The notes under the pieces are model-generated. The model was not told the DNA's origin and did no database searches. It saw only the letters and a program-made list of their open reading frames with translations. Positions 43,701-54,914 of a stretch of 64,000 nucleotides of DNA are shown one piece after another. Position 1 is the stretch's first letter. Each line of letters starts with the position of its first letter. The translations under genes and the position numbers were made by a program. Where the stretch lies: assembly GCF_003576645.1 (NCBI RefSeq), contig NC_044923.1, positions 5,878,904 to 5,942,903 on the forward strand, read 5' to 3'. The stretch is from Ipomoea triloba. Its lineage: Eukaryota; Streptophyta; Magnoliopsida; Solanales; Convolvulaceae.

Positions 43701-46629
43701 AAATGAATACGAAGAAGATGAAATATAATTTAATACTGTTTCAAAGTAAAATGAAAAGGGTATAAGAAGCTACTAGATGCAGTCCAGAAACTGAGTAAAA
43801 GCAAAATACAATTATACAAAAATGATTTTCGGATGAGATTGTGGTGGTTTCTGTTTTCAGTTTCACCATCAGTGAAGTTATGTTGTATAGTGGCTTTCTC
43901 TTGCTTCACAGTGTCTATCTGAAATTCTGGTGGATAATGCTGGTATTCAAAAGCTCCAACTAAACAGTACTAGCATAGGAGATGAGGTTAGCATCATTTT
44001 AATGCTGTAAAGGTTCTATCAACAGTTAGATGAGTAATACTCTTCTTACAGATGATATTATCCCCTTGCAGGGAGCCAAGGCAATTGCTGAGATGCTCAA
44101 GAAAAATTCAAACTTGCGTGTCCTTGAACTAAACAACAATTTAATTGACTATTCTGTATGATTTGGAGTATATATACTATTTAGTTCTGACTCATTCTAT
44201 ATTTTCTGCTCTACCACTGTCCACATATTTGCTAAATAAAACTTTTCTTCTCCTTCATTTAAATGTGGAGGTAGGGATTTTCAGGTCTTGCTGAAGCCCT
44301 ACTTGAGAATAAAAGTTTACAATCCTTATATCTCAGGTGCAAAATTATTTCTGTTTTGTACCTTAAAGTAGTAATAATAATAATAATAATTATTATTTTT
44401 TTTTTTTTGTTTGTTTCAATGTAATTACACTGTTGGCTATGAATACATCATTATTACAGATGTTTTTGAGGTTGAAGAATGCATTCAACCTATATTTTTA
44501 TTTTATCTCCTTAATCTCCTTAATTTACATTACTTTTGAATTGTGAATTTTTGAAGTGGCAATTATGGAGGTGCATTAGGGGCTGCTGCCCTGGCCAAAG
44601 GGCTGGAAGGGAACAAATCTGTACTGGTACTTTTTCATTTAGTATGCTTGCCATTTGCCTTTTTCTGGAAGGGGTTTCTGGCTTTCTGCACAACATTTAA
44701 GTGACCTTTATATTATGCCCAGGAAATTTATTTGCATGGGAACTCTATAGGTGATGAAGGCGTGCGTGCCCTAATGTCTGGCTTATTTTCACGCAGAGGT
44801 TTTCTTACAGCATTAACCATTCTCTGAAGCCACTTGCATGCTTTAATTTTTTCACAGGTTTACTCGAATTGATTAACATAATATCTCTGTAGGGAAACTT
44901 GTGAGGCTGGACATTAGTAACAATTCCATCAGTGCTGAGGGTGCCTTTCATGTTGCTGAACATGTCAAGAAGAGCAAAAGCTTGCAGTGGTTGAACCTTT
45001 ATATGAATGATATTAAGGATGAGGTGACTGTCAATAAATATTGAACTTTTTGTATTTTGTTTTCATTCTTTGATTTTTTTTTTTAAAAAAAAAAAAAAAA
45101 ACCCTTTTGTTTCTAGAGAAGTAAACGAAACTGGTACCTTGTTTTAGCTCCCAACTGTATTGTTCATTCATCAAATATTAAGAATATCTTCTACTCCATA
45201 GAGGTTAAATGAAATATTTTGAGAAATCCTTAAATAAAATTTGACTTTTGCATCTCCATCTTGCTTTTTATCTATCAGTGAGAATGTGATTTTTGGTATT
45301 TTACTAGAACTCTGATGGTTGTCAACAGTGTTGGGGAGTTACAACATGCCAACATGAAAGATTTGTTTGACTGACCACAACGTCTATTGATACATTCACT
45401 TAGTCTTTTCCTTGTGAATGTCCCAGGGAGTTGAAAAATTAGCAGAAGCTTTGAGGGAGAATCGTTCAATAGTTAACCTAGATCTTGTGAGTTCAATATC
45501 TCATCTTTCATGGCCATTTCATTCCCACCCCAAGTATTTGGTCTTTGTTTGAAGGTTGGGCTTGGTTTAATGGTCAATGCTCAACCTTCAAGCCTTAGAT
45601 GCTATTATATTGGGGTGTTTGTTTTATTTTCAAACACAAAAATAGAATAATAGATAACTTCTGACCTTGTTGACAATATGAGTTGGGGAAATTTTTGCAG
45701 GGAGGCAATGATATACATGCCCATGGTATTAGCGTTTTTGCACGAGTTCTGAAGGATAATTCTGTTATCACAGTTGTGAGTAATCAAGCTGCATTCTCTT
45801 CTCAGTTTGATGTAAATTTACATTTACATAATATGCATCTCTTTCACCCTCGTACACAGTTGGAACTTGGTTATAATCCTATTGGACCTGACGGTGCAAA
45901 GGCATTAGCTGAAGTTCTTAAATTTCATGGGAATATAAAGGACCTCATGCTTGGTTGGTGTCAGGTATTCCACTGATGGCATCTTCATATTTTCCAGCCT
46001 TGTCAAGTTCTTTTATGATGAGTTTGTAGCTACCATACAGATAGGGGCCAAAGGTGCAGAGTATATTGCAGATATGTTGAAATATAATGGTACCTTATCA
46101 AGTCTAGACCTGCGGGCTAATGGACTTAGAGATGAGGTTTGTTTCTACTAATTTATTCTCTACATTGAATGTGCACTTGTGCAAAAATATCTTTTATTTT
46201 GTGCCTTCTTTGCAGGGTGCTATCTGTCTGGCTAAGAGTTTAAAGGTGGTGAATGAAGCATTGACGTCACTGAATTTGGGGTTCAATGAAATTAGAGTAT
46301 GTTCTTTCCAAAGTAGTAAATTTCAGTCTCAAGAATGTTGTTTCTTTCAACATATTTATCAACTTCTTTCACAGGATGAAGGAGCATTTGCAATTGCTCA
46401 AGCACTCAAGGCCAATGAAGATGTGAGGCTGACTTCTGTTAATCTTTCCAACAACTTCTTTACCAAATTGGGACAGGTTAAGCACCAACCCCTCTCTTAC
46501 TGGATCCAACAATTTCATATGATACAACTCATTACTCAATTAGACTTAAACATTATGCAGACTGCCCTCTCAGATGCGAAAGACCATGTATACGAGATGA
46601 CTGAGAGGGAGCTCAATGTTCTTTTCTAA
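40731..46629 (+). CDS. Plastid-type leucine-rich-repeat (RNI-like) protein, EMB2004-like, 18 exons
   Basis: Exons: 40731-40772, 40864-41161, 42350-42562, 43012-43070, 43283-43420, 43912-43986, 44072-44155, 44275-44336, 44557-44626, 44723-44798, 44893-45023, 45427-45486, 45701-45775, 45860-45964, 46041-46136, 46216-46296, 46375-46476, 46561-46629. They total 1,836 nt, 611 aa. The N-terminus is rich in Ser and Arg (likely transit peptide), followed by one membrane segment near 92-118 (FVLPAGALVVVSFVLWKLV). From about 184 on, ribonuclease-inhibitor/NLRC3-type LRRs of about 28 residues repeat (LKTLDLSGNAFGDEGAK, LRVLELNNNLIDYS, SSLDLRANGLRDE), largely one per exon. No nucleotide-binding or TIR domain is present, so it is not an NLR immune receptor despite NLRC3-like naming in databases. 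The Arabidopsis relative EMB2004 is required for embryo development; the molecular role is unknown. Splice choice for exon 3 is set by frame (SF-VLWKLV). Confidence 0.88.
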
Positions 46630-48608
46630 GACAAGCTCACTCTAGACGAGCAAATACAGTTTTCCATTTTTCCCCAATTGCAGAGCTGAACTGTGCCCAT
46701 CTTTGAGAGTGTTATAGGCAAGTATGTTGTGCTACTTAGTCTCTTATTCACTCTCAGATTTGACCGAGGGAATATAGGAAATTTTGGTATTGAGAGAGGG
46801 AGGGCGAAGGGGTGATAAGGGGGTGTATAGTCATTTTTGAAGATCTCTCAACTTTTATATTGTCATGTTTTCATCAAATTTGTAGATTGTATCCTCTCAG
46901 CTTATGATACTATCGGAATCTAGGATACTGTTGGCTGTAGATGTCATTACTTGTCCATTCAGCTATACCTGAGAAGTGCTTTGAAAGCTAATCAATTTGT
47001 TTGTACTTTCTATGCATTCTTGAACTTGTTAAACCTTATTGGCTAATTTATAGGGGAAAATGCAAAGTGGACTCTATCACTCTTTATCACATAGTTAAGA
47101 GAAAAAGAAAAAAAAAAAAAAGTGGGCCACTTCTGGAATTAATGATAAATTAACACATTAGAAAGTGGACTGTGCATGGGTGGTTTTGTAGGTAAGGCTT
47201 GTTTTTTAGGTGGGATACAGAAATAGGACGGAAATTATTGGGATACAAATATGGGCAACACTACATTATAGGATGCATGTTGTCCTTTTTGAACATGCAT
47301 CTTAAGAATGCATTGTTATCTTTTATAATATTTGTTTCAAATTAGAATATTGTACATTGTACTTAGAGAATACGAAAAGAATACCGTATATAAATACAAA
47401 ATAATAAATATGTAGTTATGTATTTATTTTTTGAAATATAAGGATAAAAAATACCTAAATAGTGGGTCCAAGACCAACAACCCTAATTTTACTTCACCCC
47501 AAGACTATCGTCGACTGTAAAACTCTACCCCAAAACTTACGCCCTGCGATGTCCGTGACTGCCGCCTACCGCATTATTATTATACACTAATTACACATTA
47601 TTGTTAATTATATTCAATTTTCCTCATAATTATGTAATAATTAGTACATTGTAATTAACTAACAATTATGCATTATAAATGATTCAGCATTTAATGAGGT
47701 TAACAATACTATGTTTTTCTCCTTATACATATATATACCATATTTTTTTTAGCTTTTAACTACAATACTGTACACATACATCTTTTTTCATTTAAACTAC
47801 AATACTGTTCATTTAAACTACAATACTGTACACATACACGTATCATAAAGCTAACATGCATTCGCAGAATGCATTTGTTTTTAAGCAAACATGCATCCCA
47901 TGGAAGTACTTTGCCCATCTTTGTTCCCTTTTCAAAAGCGACATATTTTTGTATCCCACCCAAAAAACCAACCCAACCGTGTTTATGACTCGACTGTGCA
48001 CTGGGTTGTCTTGAGGGCATTCTCCCCCCCCCCCTCCCCCCTGGCTTCACTCAGTGCAGGCACGTTTCAATTGGCCTGGCCTTCATTATTCATTTTAGAT
48101 GAGTTGCATGCTTGTCTTATTAATGCAGATACGTTTCAATTGGCAATTGGCATGGCCTTCAATATTCCATTCCTTTTAGATAAGTCATTTACATGCCTCA
48201 TAAATGAACGTTTTCATCTTTTCTCCCAAATAATGGCCAATTCTAGTTATCAATCACCACATGCTCTGCAATCCATAAATTTATTCAGTTCTCAAATCCA
48301 AAACCTTCCGAAACTGAACCACTGTGAGAGACGGAATATTAGGATCTTCGAAACTCCAAAAATATGTTATGCGCCACGGTTGCAGAAAATACAGTATCCT
48401 ATGTAACTGTAATTGTAGGATGTAGTGACTTACTATCTCATAGGGACCATTGGTTTGTCTGATATTTGTTTTGTCACTTTCGTGTTTAAATGCGAGAACT
48501 ATAAAATGTGATGCTCAAATAAGTGATATAATTATGTCTCATTCACACATCGTTCAAACTGACATCGATGCTGCTTGGAGGGATTGTATATCTACTTGAT
48601 TTAATCCC
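46630..48608. other. 3' UTR of the LRR gene and repeat-rich spacer
   Basis: After the 3' UTR, the block at about 47175-48000 looks like an element with inverted arms: GGTGGGATACA and GGATGCATGTT on the left recur inverted near 47950 and 47880 on the right. Short tandems of AAACTACAATACTGT lie at about 47758-47830. A partial 80-bp duplication with the phrase CGTTTCAATTGGC lies at 48060-48200. Open frames here show no protein family. Confidence 0.4.
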
Positions 48609-48775
48609 TTTTTCTTTTAATACTATTGACTCTGTTACAATGTAGTATATGTTAATAGCTATTTTCTCAACCAAATGAAGCACAAGTGAAGCACAAAGAG
48701 CCAATATCACATTCACTAATGCTCGAACCCAACCCTCATGGGTAGGGTGCAACTAGACCACAAAGTCTTTGGCTT
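48609..48775 (-). mobile_element. SINE copy (dispersed family)
   Basis: Minus strand: box A-like TTGTGGTCTAGTTGCACC, box B-like GGGTTCGAGCATT, then TTGGCTCTTTGTGCTTCAC with a small internal duplication of GTGCTTCA, a tract ending CAGAGTCAATAGTATT and an A-rich tail. It shares its 3' half with the copies at 14455 and 37448. Confidence 0.65.
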
Positions 48776-49315
48776 TTATGCTTATTTTTAATCCCTTAAT
48801 TGTTTATTATGTTGAACTTTCAGTACTTAGTGATTTAATTATCAAATTTTATTAGCAAATTCATTTTTATATGAGGTTAGTTTTGTCATTAAGAATCAAT
48901 ATCATTGTTAAAGTTTTATTTTCTCTATGTGAATGTTATTTTTAACCATGAATATATGATTCTAATTTCTAAATAATAAAAATAATTTCATATGTTAAAA
49001 ATAAAAAATTTTAAGAAGCAAAAATATCATAATTATATTGGGTCACAAATCTTATATATTCTATAGCCTATAGGTGGCAACGCATCACAAGACTGTCAAC
49101 CTAGTAGAACTGTAGAAACGAAGCAAAACAAGCATAAAAGATTAAAAGTGACAGTGTCGGGGCAATTTGAAAGCTACGTTTTGTAGTCTTCCTTCCCACT
49201 TAGCTTCACACAAAAAGCAGAGTAAATAAAGGTGTAGAAATGGTGATATTGACCTAACCTATTGACCTCCATTTCCAAAGCTACTCCACTCTGGATCTGT
49301 ACAAGAGCCCCGGCC
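48776..49315 (+). promoter_or_regulatory. Promoter region of the alpha-glucosidase gene
   Basis: AT-rich sequence turning mixed at about 49140. The leader probably lies in 49200-49315. No distinct TATA box stood out, and there is no other gene in this stretch. Confidence 0.35.
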
Positions 49316-50573
49316 ATGACGACGCCGAGACTGCTTTCTCCGGCGGCACTATCAGTTGCGCTTCTGTGGCTCGTCCACTTCTCCGACGCGTCGGGCGAGG
49401 AAGGCGTTATCGGATATGGTTACAAAGTTATATCAGTTGGGGCAGACTCCACTGCATCTTCTCTCACTGCTAAGCTTCAGCTCATCAAACAATCCTCTGT
49501 TTTTGGACCTGATATTCCCGCACTCAACCTTGTTGCCAGGTATATGGATACACATTTTTCTTCTGAAATTATATTATACATTTTACTTATATACTGTAAT
49601 TGTGTTAAATTTTTATTGTAAAAGTATTTTTGTATTTGAAAATTTCTTAAATAATTACTCCGTAATCGGAGTACTCATATGTGTTTTCATCTTCTAACAG
49701 CTTTGAAACAAGCGACCGTCTGAGAGTCCGAATAACGGACGCCAACAACCAGAGATGGGAGGTTCCACAGGACGTAATCCCCCGCCAACAACCGCCGGCG
49801 GCGGAAGCCTTCCAACCGTTGATCGGAAACTTCCTCCAACGTTCGATCTCCTCGCCCAATTCCGACCTGGTATTCACTCTACAGAACACAACCTCCAGCC
49901 CATTCGGCTTCACGGTCCACCGTCGTTCCACCGGCGACGTCCTCTTCGACACCTCGCCGGTGGCCAACCGTCCGGACACTCTGTTCATCTTCAAAGACCA
50001 GTACCTCCAGCTCTCCTCCTCGCTGCCGGCCGACAGAGCGAACCTCTACGGCATCGGAGAGCACACCAAGGGATCTTTCAAGCTCAGTCACAACCAGACG
50101 CTGACTCTGTGGAACGCCGACATTGGAAGCGCCAATCTCGACCTCAATTTGTACGGCTCCCACGCTTTCTACATGGACGTCCGATCGCCCGCGGGAGCCT
50201 CTCATGGAGTGTTCCTCCTGAGCAGTAACGGCATGGATGTTGTGTACAACGGCGATAGGATCACTTACAAAGTCATCGGAGGGATTGTCGATTTGTATTT
50301 CTTCGCCGGACCTTCTCCTGCGGCGGTGATGGATCAATACACTCAACTCATCGGCCGTCCCACCCCTATGCCATATTGGTCTTTTGGTATGAAATGATTA
50401 ATCAACTTCGCTTCTATTTTTATGGAACTTCAGCTTCAATTTCATTTGATTGATTCATTCATTTGGAAATCTAGTTAGTTACACTGTTTTATTTGAAAGT
50501 AAATCTAAGTTGCATATGTATAGCAATCTGACTATCTGAGATTTTTGAAGTTGCATATTCATTCATTAATAGT

Positions 50574-50605
<32 letters not shown>

Positions 50606-53021
50606 NNNNNNNNNNNNNNNNNNNNNNNNNNNNNNNNNNNNNNNNNNNNNNNNNNNNNNNNNNNNNNNNNNNNNNNNNNNNNNNNNNNNNNNNNNNNNNN
50701 NNNNNNNNNNNNNNNNNNNNNNNNNNNNNNNNNNNNNNNNNNNNNNNNNNNNNNNNNNNNNNNNNNNNNNNNNNNNNNNNNNNNNNNNNNNNNNNNNNNN
50801 NNNNNNNNNNNNNNNNNNNNNNNNNNNNNNNNNNNNNNNNNNNNNNNNNNNNNNNNNNNNNNNNNNNNNNNNNNNNNNNNNNNNNNNNNNNNTTTTTTTT
50901 TTTTTTTTTTTTTGTTAATGGATGCAGGTTTCCACCAGTGCAAATGGGGTTACAAAAGTGTGTATGATATTGAAAATGTAGTTGCTAATTATGCAAAAGC
51001 TGGAATTCCTTTGGAAGTTATGTGGACTGATATTGATTACATGGATGCTTTCAAGGATTTTACACTAGATCCAATTAACTTTCCTTTGGACCTGATGAAG
51101 AATTTTGTTGATAGGCTTCATCAAAATGGTCAAAAATATGTGCTAATAATTGATCCAGGTAAACTAGTATGTTAGTATTATGTGCTTGATTGAATTGAAA
51201 CATCCCTTACCTACCTACCCTCACAAATTATAAAGAATAAAAATTAGTATAATGATCATACTACTTTATCGCAGGTATTAATATTAATGATACTTATGGG
51301 ACTTACATCAGAGGGATGGCAGCTGACATCTTCATAAAGCATGATAATAAGCCATATAAAGGAGTTGTTTGGCCAGGAGATGTTTACTATCCTGATTTTC
51401 TGAATCCATCTTGTGGAATCTTCTGGAGCAATGAAATAAACAAGTTCCACAGCCAACTCCCTATAGATGGCATTTGGCTTGACATGAATGAGTTATCAAA
51501 TTTCATATCTTCGCCCGTCGCTCCATCTACCCTTGAAGATCCTCCTTACAAGATCAACAATTGGGGAACTAAAGCACCAATAAATCATAATACAGTTCGA
51601 GCTACTGCTGTGCATTTCGGTAATATCACAGAGTATAATGCCCACAACCTCTATGGATTTTTAGAGTCCAAAGCAACAAACGCTGCGTTGGTGAAAATCA
51701 CCAGTAAAAGGCCATTTATACTTGCTAGATCAACATTTCCTGGCTCTGGGAAATACACTGCACATTGGACTGGAGACAATGCTGCTACTTGGAATGACTT
51801 GGCGTATTCCATTCCTAGTATTTTAAATTCTGGATTGTTTGCGATACCAATGGTTGGGGCAGATATATGTGGATTCTCCGGAAACACAACTGAAGAACTC
51901 TGTCGACGATGGATTCAGGTACCAATTCACTGGTTTTATTGTTTCTTTAACTAAAGAAACCACTTTATTAGAATGTCAATATTGTCTGCTTCAATTCATA
52001 AGGAAAACCAGTTCTATAAGAAGTAGTGGGAATGTGGCTTTTAAACTGAATGGTTAACATTTGTCTTCTTATCCTGTTCCTATAAAGTATGATTTTGATT
52101 ACTTTATTCTCAAAGAAGTAAATTTTAATGCAGCTTGGGGCTTTTTATCCGTTTGCAAGAGACCACTCTGAAAAGGATTCAATCCGTCAGGAACTCTATG
52201 TTTGGGATTCGGTTGCTGCTACAGCTAAGAAGGTGCTTTCACTCCGTTACCAGTTACTTCCATATTTTTACACACTGATGTATGAAGCTCACATGAAAGG
52301 AACTCCAATTGCACGCCCTCTTTTCTTCTCATTCCCTCAAGACACCAACACATATGATATTAGTTCACAGTTTCTTCTTGGTAAGGGTGTCATGATCTCG
52401 CCTGTATTGAAACCAGGAGAAAACTCAGTCGACGCATATTTTCCAGCTGGAGTCTGGTTTGATCTCTTCAATTACTCCCATTCAGTGAGTTCAAATCAAG
52501 GAAAATACATCACATTAGAGGCACTACCTGATCACATAAATGTACATGTTCGCGAAGGCAACATATTGGCTATGCAAGGGGAGGCAATGACAACAGAAGT
52601 TGCTCGGGAAACAGCATTCAAACTCCTAGTCGTTCTGAGCAGCAGCGAGAACAGCACTGGAGAGCTATTCCTAGACGACGGGGAGGAAGTGGAGATGGGA
52701 ATTGCGGGAGGGAGGTGGACGCTAGTAAAATTCAGCAGCAACAGTGTTGGGAACACAGTCGTGGTTGAATCAAAAGTGACAAATGCAGAGTTTGCATTAT
52801 CCAAGAAATGGGTCATTGAAAAAGTGACATTTCTGGGTTTGAAGCATGTAAGCCACCTGAACAGCTATAAACTTGGCCCAAAAATGGGATCAGGATGGAA
52901 ACAAAGCCGCAGAATGTTGGCAGATATCAGAGTGGGTGAAGAGTTTACTGTGGTGGAAGTTTCAGGAATGGCAATACCGGTTGGGAAAGAGTTCAGACTG
53001 GAGTTCAATGCTAATATGTAG
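49316..53021 (+). CDS. Secreted GH31 alpha-glucosidase (AGLU1-like), five exons
   Basis: Exons 49316-49539, 49701-50386, 50928-51158, 51275-51918 and 52134-53021 total 2,673 nt, 890 aa. Signal peptide at about 1-27 (hydrophobic [11 protein letters not shown]). Galactose-mutarotase-like N domain follows, then the GH31 barrel with nucleophile Asp450 in [12 protein letters not shown] and acid/base Asp548 in [10 protein letters not shown], then beta-sandwich domains. It hydrolyses terminal alpha-1,4-glucosidic bonds, releasing glucose, in the apoplast or vacuole. Phrases such as [17 protein letters not shown] and [14 protein letters not shown] look like the AGLU1 branch rather than alpha-xylosidase XYL1. 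The start is the first ATG in frame; the exon continues upstream only with non-ATG codons. Exons 1-2 are GC-rich, exons 3-5 AT-rich. Intron 2 includes an unresolved gap at a poly-T tract. The 3' end lies about 100 bp from a tRNA-Lys. Confidence 0.94.
50606..50892. other. Assembly gap, 287 N, inside a poly-T tract
   Basis: Intron 2 of the glucosidase gene: at least 30 T before the Ns and 21 T after. Translations across it are meaningless. The acceptor of exon 3 lies only 34 bases to the right, so the branch point and part of the pyrimidine tract are within or near unresolved sequence. Confidence 0.95.
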
Positions 53022-53123
53022 ACAGTGTTGCTATGCTAATAAACTGTCAGCACAGGCTCCAGACAGTTAATAATGAATAATACTGTTACCACACCCTTTG
53101 ACACTTGATAACGAAGGTAAAAC

Positions 53124-53127
53124 AAAA
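53124..53127 (-). terminator. Pol III terminator of tRNA-Lys
   Basis: Four T on the minus strand starting two bases after the discriminator base; a second T4 lies a little further on. Confidence 0.7.
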
Positions 53128-53128
53128 T

Positions 53129-53201
53129 CGCCCACCGTGGGGCTCGAACCCACGACCACAAGGTTAAGAGCCTTGCGCTCTACCAACTGAGCTAGACGGG
53201 C
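53129..53201 (-). tRNA. tRNA-Lys (CTT)
   Basis: 73 nt. Acceptor GCCCGTC pairs with GGTGGGC allowing G-T, discriminator G. D arm TAGCTCAGTTGGTAGAGC (box A), anticodon loop CTCTTAA giving CTT, T arm GTGGGTTCGAGCCCCAC (box B, with stem). No intron and no encoded CCA, so it is of nuclear type. A TTTT polymerase III terminator follows at 53124-53127 (AAAA on the plus strand). Confidence 0.96.
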
Positions 53202-54862
53202 TGTTGAATGATAACATCTAATTAAATTACGGGTTTGTTTAACCAGAAAGGGATTATTTAAAAATTAAAAAAATGGTTATTATGCTACAGGGAAAATTAT
53301 TGGCTATACCAAAAGTCCAAAACTAAGACACTCTAGTTTTGTATTAACTCATACCAAGTTTACAATACCAAACAAATACCAACACTTTAAGTAGGGATGA
53401 GCATCTCGGTTCGTATTAGCAGAATCGAACTGAAACCAAACTAAATGGTTAGGCTTTGAGTTATTATTAAAAATCGATTGGTTTTATTATATTTTATAAA
53501 TCGAATGGTTTCGGTTTGGTTTGGATGGTATGTGAAGAAGTCGGTTCGGTTTGGACATCTTTTAGATTGAGAAATTTGAAATATGTATTGTGGAATTGTT
53601 GTTTAGATTTTCAAATTTAAATTATTAGTGAAAATAAATAAATAATTATGTGCGCAAGAGAATTAGCTAGGGATTTGAGTTCTCAAAACCAAACCGAACT
53701 AAAATTTGAAATCGAATGGTTTCATTTTTTTCAAAATCGAAACCAAATCGGACTCGTGAAAAAAAAAATTTCGAAACGATCACCACTATTTTCAAGTATT
53801 TTTTTGAGTGTCGAAAGAAACTCGCAGTCACTATCCTTTGGTATCTTTGAGATACGAAGATTTGGCATTTATGTAAGAAACCTACATATGAATTTTTTTT
53901 TTTTTTTTTTTTTTGGGTGAGCTACTTGGATACTTAGTTATTGATTTGATCCCCATAATGCTATATTCCAAACTGGTTTTGTTGTGAATTACCACCAATG
54001 TTCTATATGGAAATAATAAAGCTTGTGTTGCATAAATGAGAAATTGATTCTCAAAGTAGGCCATTTGATATTGGAAATCAAAGAAATTGGTCCTCGAAGT
54101 GGACATTTTGGTGTTTTACCGAAAGGTATGAGTTTTTTCCGTAGTGAACTTTTGAAATGTACCCTCCGGATATCATCCTTCGATGTACGATTCTAGTATC
54201 GCTCCATTTAATTTTATTGTATAAATTTTCACTCTAGTGACAATCTGGCATATTTGTTCACTAAGCCCGTGCCTACATCTATTTTTGAAAGTATGTTTTC
54301 GATGGATGAGTTTGGAAGGTTGTTGTCTTTAGGGGAGCGACAACCTCTAGATGTACTTGAATGTGTATTCTTGAAGACCTTTAAAATCATAAAGATTATG
54401 CCCTGAAGACTTATGGTTGTACTCTTTTTTCCTTGGCTAAGTTTCTTCCCATTGGGTTTAGTTAGACTAAGGTTTTTAATGAGGCAACCGGTGTAACACA
54501 TGATTTCACATACTCTTTGTACTCTTTTCCTTGACTAGGTTTTTTTCACATGGTTTTATTAGCGAAGTTTTAGTATTAGTATTATATTATGAAGTATGGT
54601 TAGATAATGGCTAAGGAGAAGTGTTATAAATATTAAGTTATGGTCATTTTTTTTTTGAAAACAAAGTTATGGTCATTATTCTACTATCTATCCACTATCC
54701 CACTTTCTCGATTATTTAGTATTGTATTATGAAGTAGTTATTATGGAGTGGTTAGTATAATGTATGCATATATGTAAAGCAAAATGATCAATGAAAGGGT
54801 AACCTGCAGTTTAATGAGTTGCAATTCTTCTTCTTTCTTCTCCCTTATTTCTTAGTTTTCTC
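53202..54862. other. AT-rich spacer
   Basis: No gene accepted. The part at about 53390-53780 is rich in CGGTTTGGTTTGGA and AACCAAA words in both orientations, a low-copy fold-back motif. A run of 22 T lies at about 53893-53915. The direct repeat TACTCTTTTTTCCTTGGCTA / TACTCTTTTCCTTGACTA appears at 54420 and 54520. Confidence 0.45.
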
Positions 54863-54914
54863 TATGTTCTTCATTTTTTTTTGATAAAGGAGGAGGGGGA
54901 CACCCGCAACAAAC

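Noticed and set aside
40731..46629. LRR gene as an NLR immune receptor
   Set aside because: No NB-ARC, TIR or coiled-coil domain; the repeats are ribonuclease-inhibitor type behind a transit peptide and membrane segment.
47891..48406. 171-codon open frame in the spacer after the LRR gene
   Set aside because: Low-complexity composition, overlaps a C homopolymer and a small tandem duplication, and shows no known domain.
50545..50967. Poly-Phe and poly-Lys open frames across N gaps
   Set aside because: They are translations of homopolymers and undetermined bases (likewise at 60914-61338).
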